Positions 63,999-64,000 of a DNA stretch of 64,000 nucleotides are shown here, one piece after another (position 1 is the stretch's first letter; every line of letters begins with the position of its first letter). Source of the stretch: Fistularia commersonii (taxonomy: Eukaryota > Chordata > Actinopteri > Syngnathiformes > Fistulariidae); NCBI GenBank assembly GCA_037954325.1, contig JBBMNZ010000066.1, positions 62,001 through 126,000 on the forward strand, given 5' to 3'. The translations under genes and the position numbers were made by a program. The notes under the pieces were generated by a model. That model saw nothing but the letters and a program-made list of their open reading frames with translations. It did not search any database and was not told the DNA's origin.

Positions 63999-64000
63999 AC

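Larger units (their letters stand above)
63635..64000 (-). mobile_element. Probable retrovirus-like LTR, 3' part, minus strand (partial)
   Basis: Satellite identity stops at TTATCG (63634), and an unrelated GC-rich sequence begins TGTCACGATG. Read on the minus strand this ends in CATCGTGACA, giving the CA terminus expected of an LTR. Upstream of that terminus, 63704-63709 reads AATAAA on the minus strand, a candidate polyadenylation signal about 70 bp from the end, as in an R-U5 region. Further upstream (63739-63998) are GC-rich tandem repeats that would sit in U3. The TG start, the opposite flank and any target-site duplication are outside the window. A solo LTR, a full endogenous retrovirus or another retroelement are all possible. 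I do not recognise the family and see no retroviral gene here. Confidence 0.5.

Noticed and set aside
63635..64000. Naming the LTR to a specific endogenous retrovirus family or host
   Set aside because: Only one end of the element is present and I cannot recall a match with confidence. A database search would be needed.

Overview
The window is essentially one uninterrupted satellite-DNA array. From position 1 to about 63634 it consists of head-to-tail, same-orientation copies of an AT-rich monomer of about 176 bp, roughly 360 copies judged from length. I found no protein-coding gene, rRNA, tRNA, CRISPR array or bacterial regulatory signal. The open frames of 60-80 codons that exist are by-products of the repeat and are not genes. 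The last ~366 bp (63635-64000) are GC-rich, unrelated to the satellite, and look like the 3' part of a retrovirus-like LTR on the minus strand, so the right end of the window is an array edge or an insertion point.

The layout suggests a eukaryotic chromosome, and most likely a centromeric or pericentromeric array: nucleosome-scale monomer, higher-order repeats (HORs), many unequal-crossover junctions, and a retroelement at the junction. The LTR style would fit a vertebrate, but I do not recognise the satellite family and cannot name the species.

Region by region: 1-5596 holds a 3561-bp HOR (one full copy and a partial second). 3796-8585 is a large block that recurs at 17030-22690, there enlarged by a four-monomer and a one-monomer tandem duplication. 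9248-16361 is a three-copy HOR of 2633/2458/~2023 bp whose middle copy has lost exactly one monomer. 22691-32998 is a mosaic of related units that includes a 528-bp tandem duplication. 32999-38603 contains a 2108-bp, twelve-monomer HOR in two full copies and a partial third, with no mismatch seen between the two full copies. 38604-42535 and 45078-52015 are mosaics led by A-tract monomers and truncated monomers. 42536-45077 is a near-identical copy of 32999-35540, 9537 bp away. 52016-55008 is an eight-monomer (1408-bp) HOR whose second copy has gained one monomer. 55009-63634, nearest the LTR, has the fewest close internal copies and carries likely older forms of variants seen elsewhere.

Twenty monomers are shortened to about 114 bp by the same internal deletion, between two GTTGAA direct repeats. 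They always occupy equivalent places in the HOR and so act as tracers of its history. Nothing here works as a gene system. What is interesting is the record of array evolution: recurrent breakpoints, datable duplications, a patch-like exchange, and dyad symmetries without a CENP-B box. All comparisons were made by eye from motif offsets, so block edges are accurate to a few tens of bases unless an exact junction is described.
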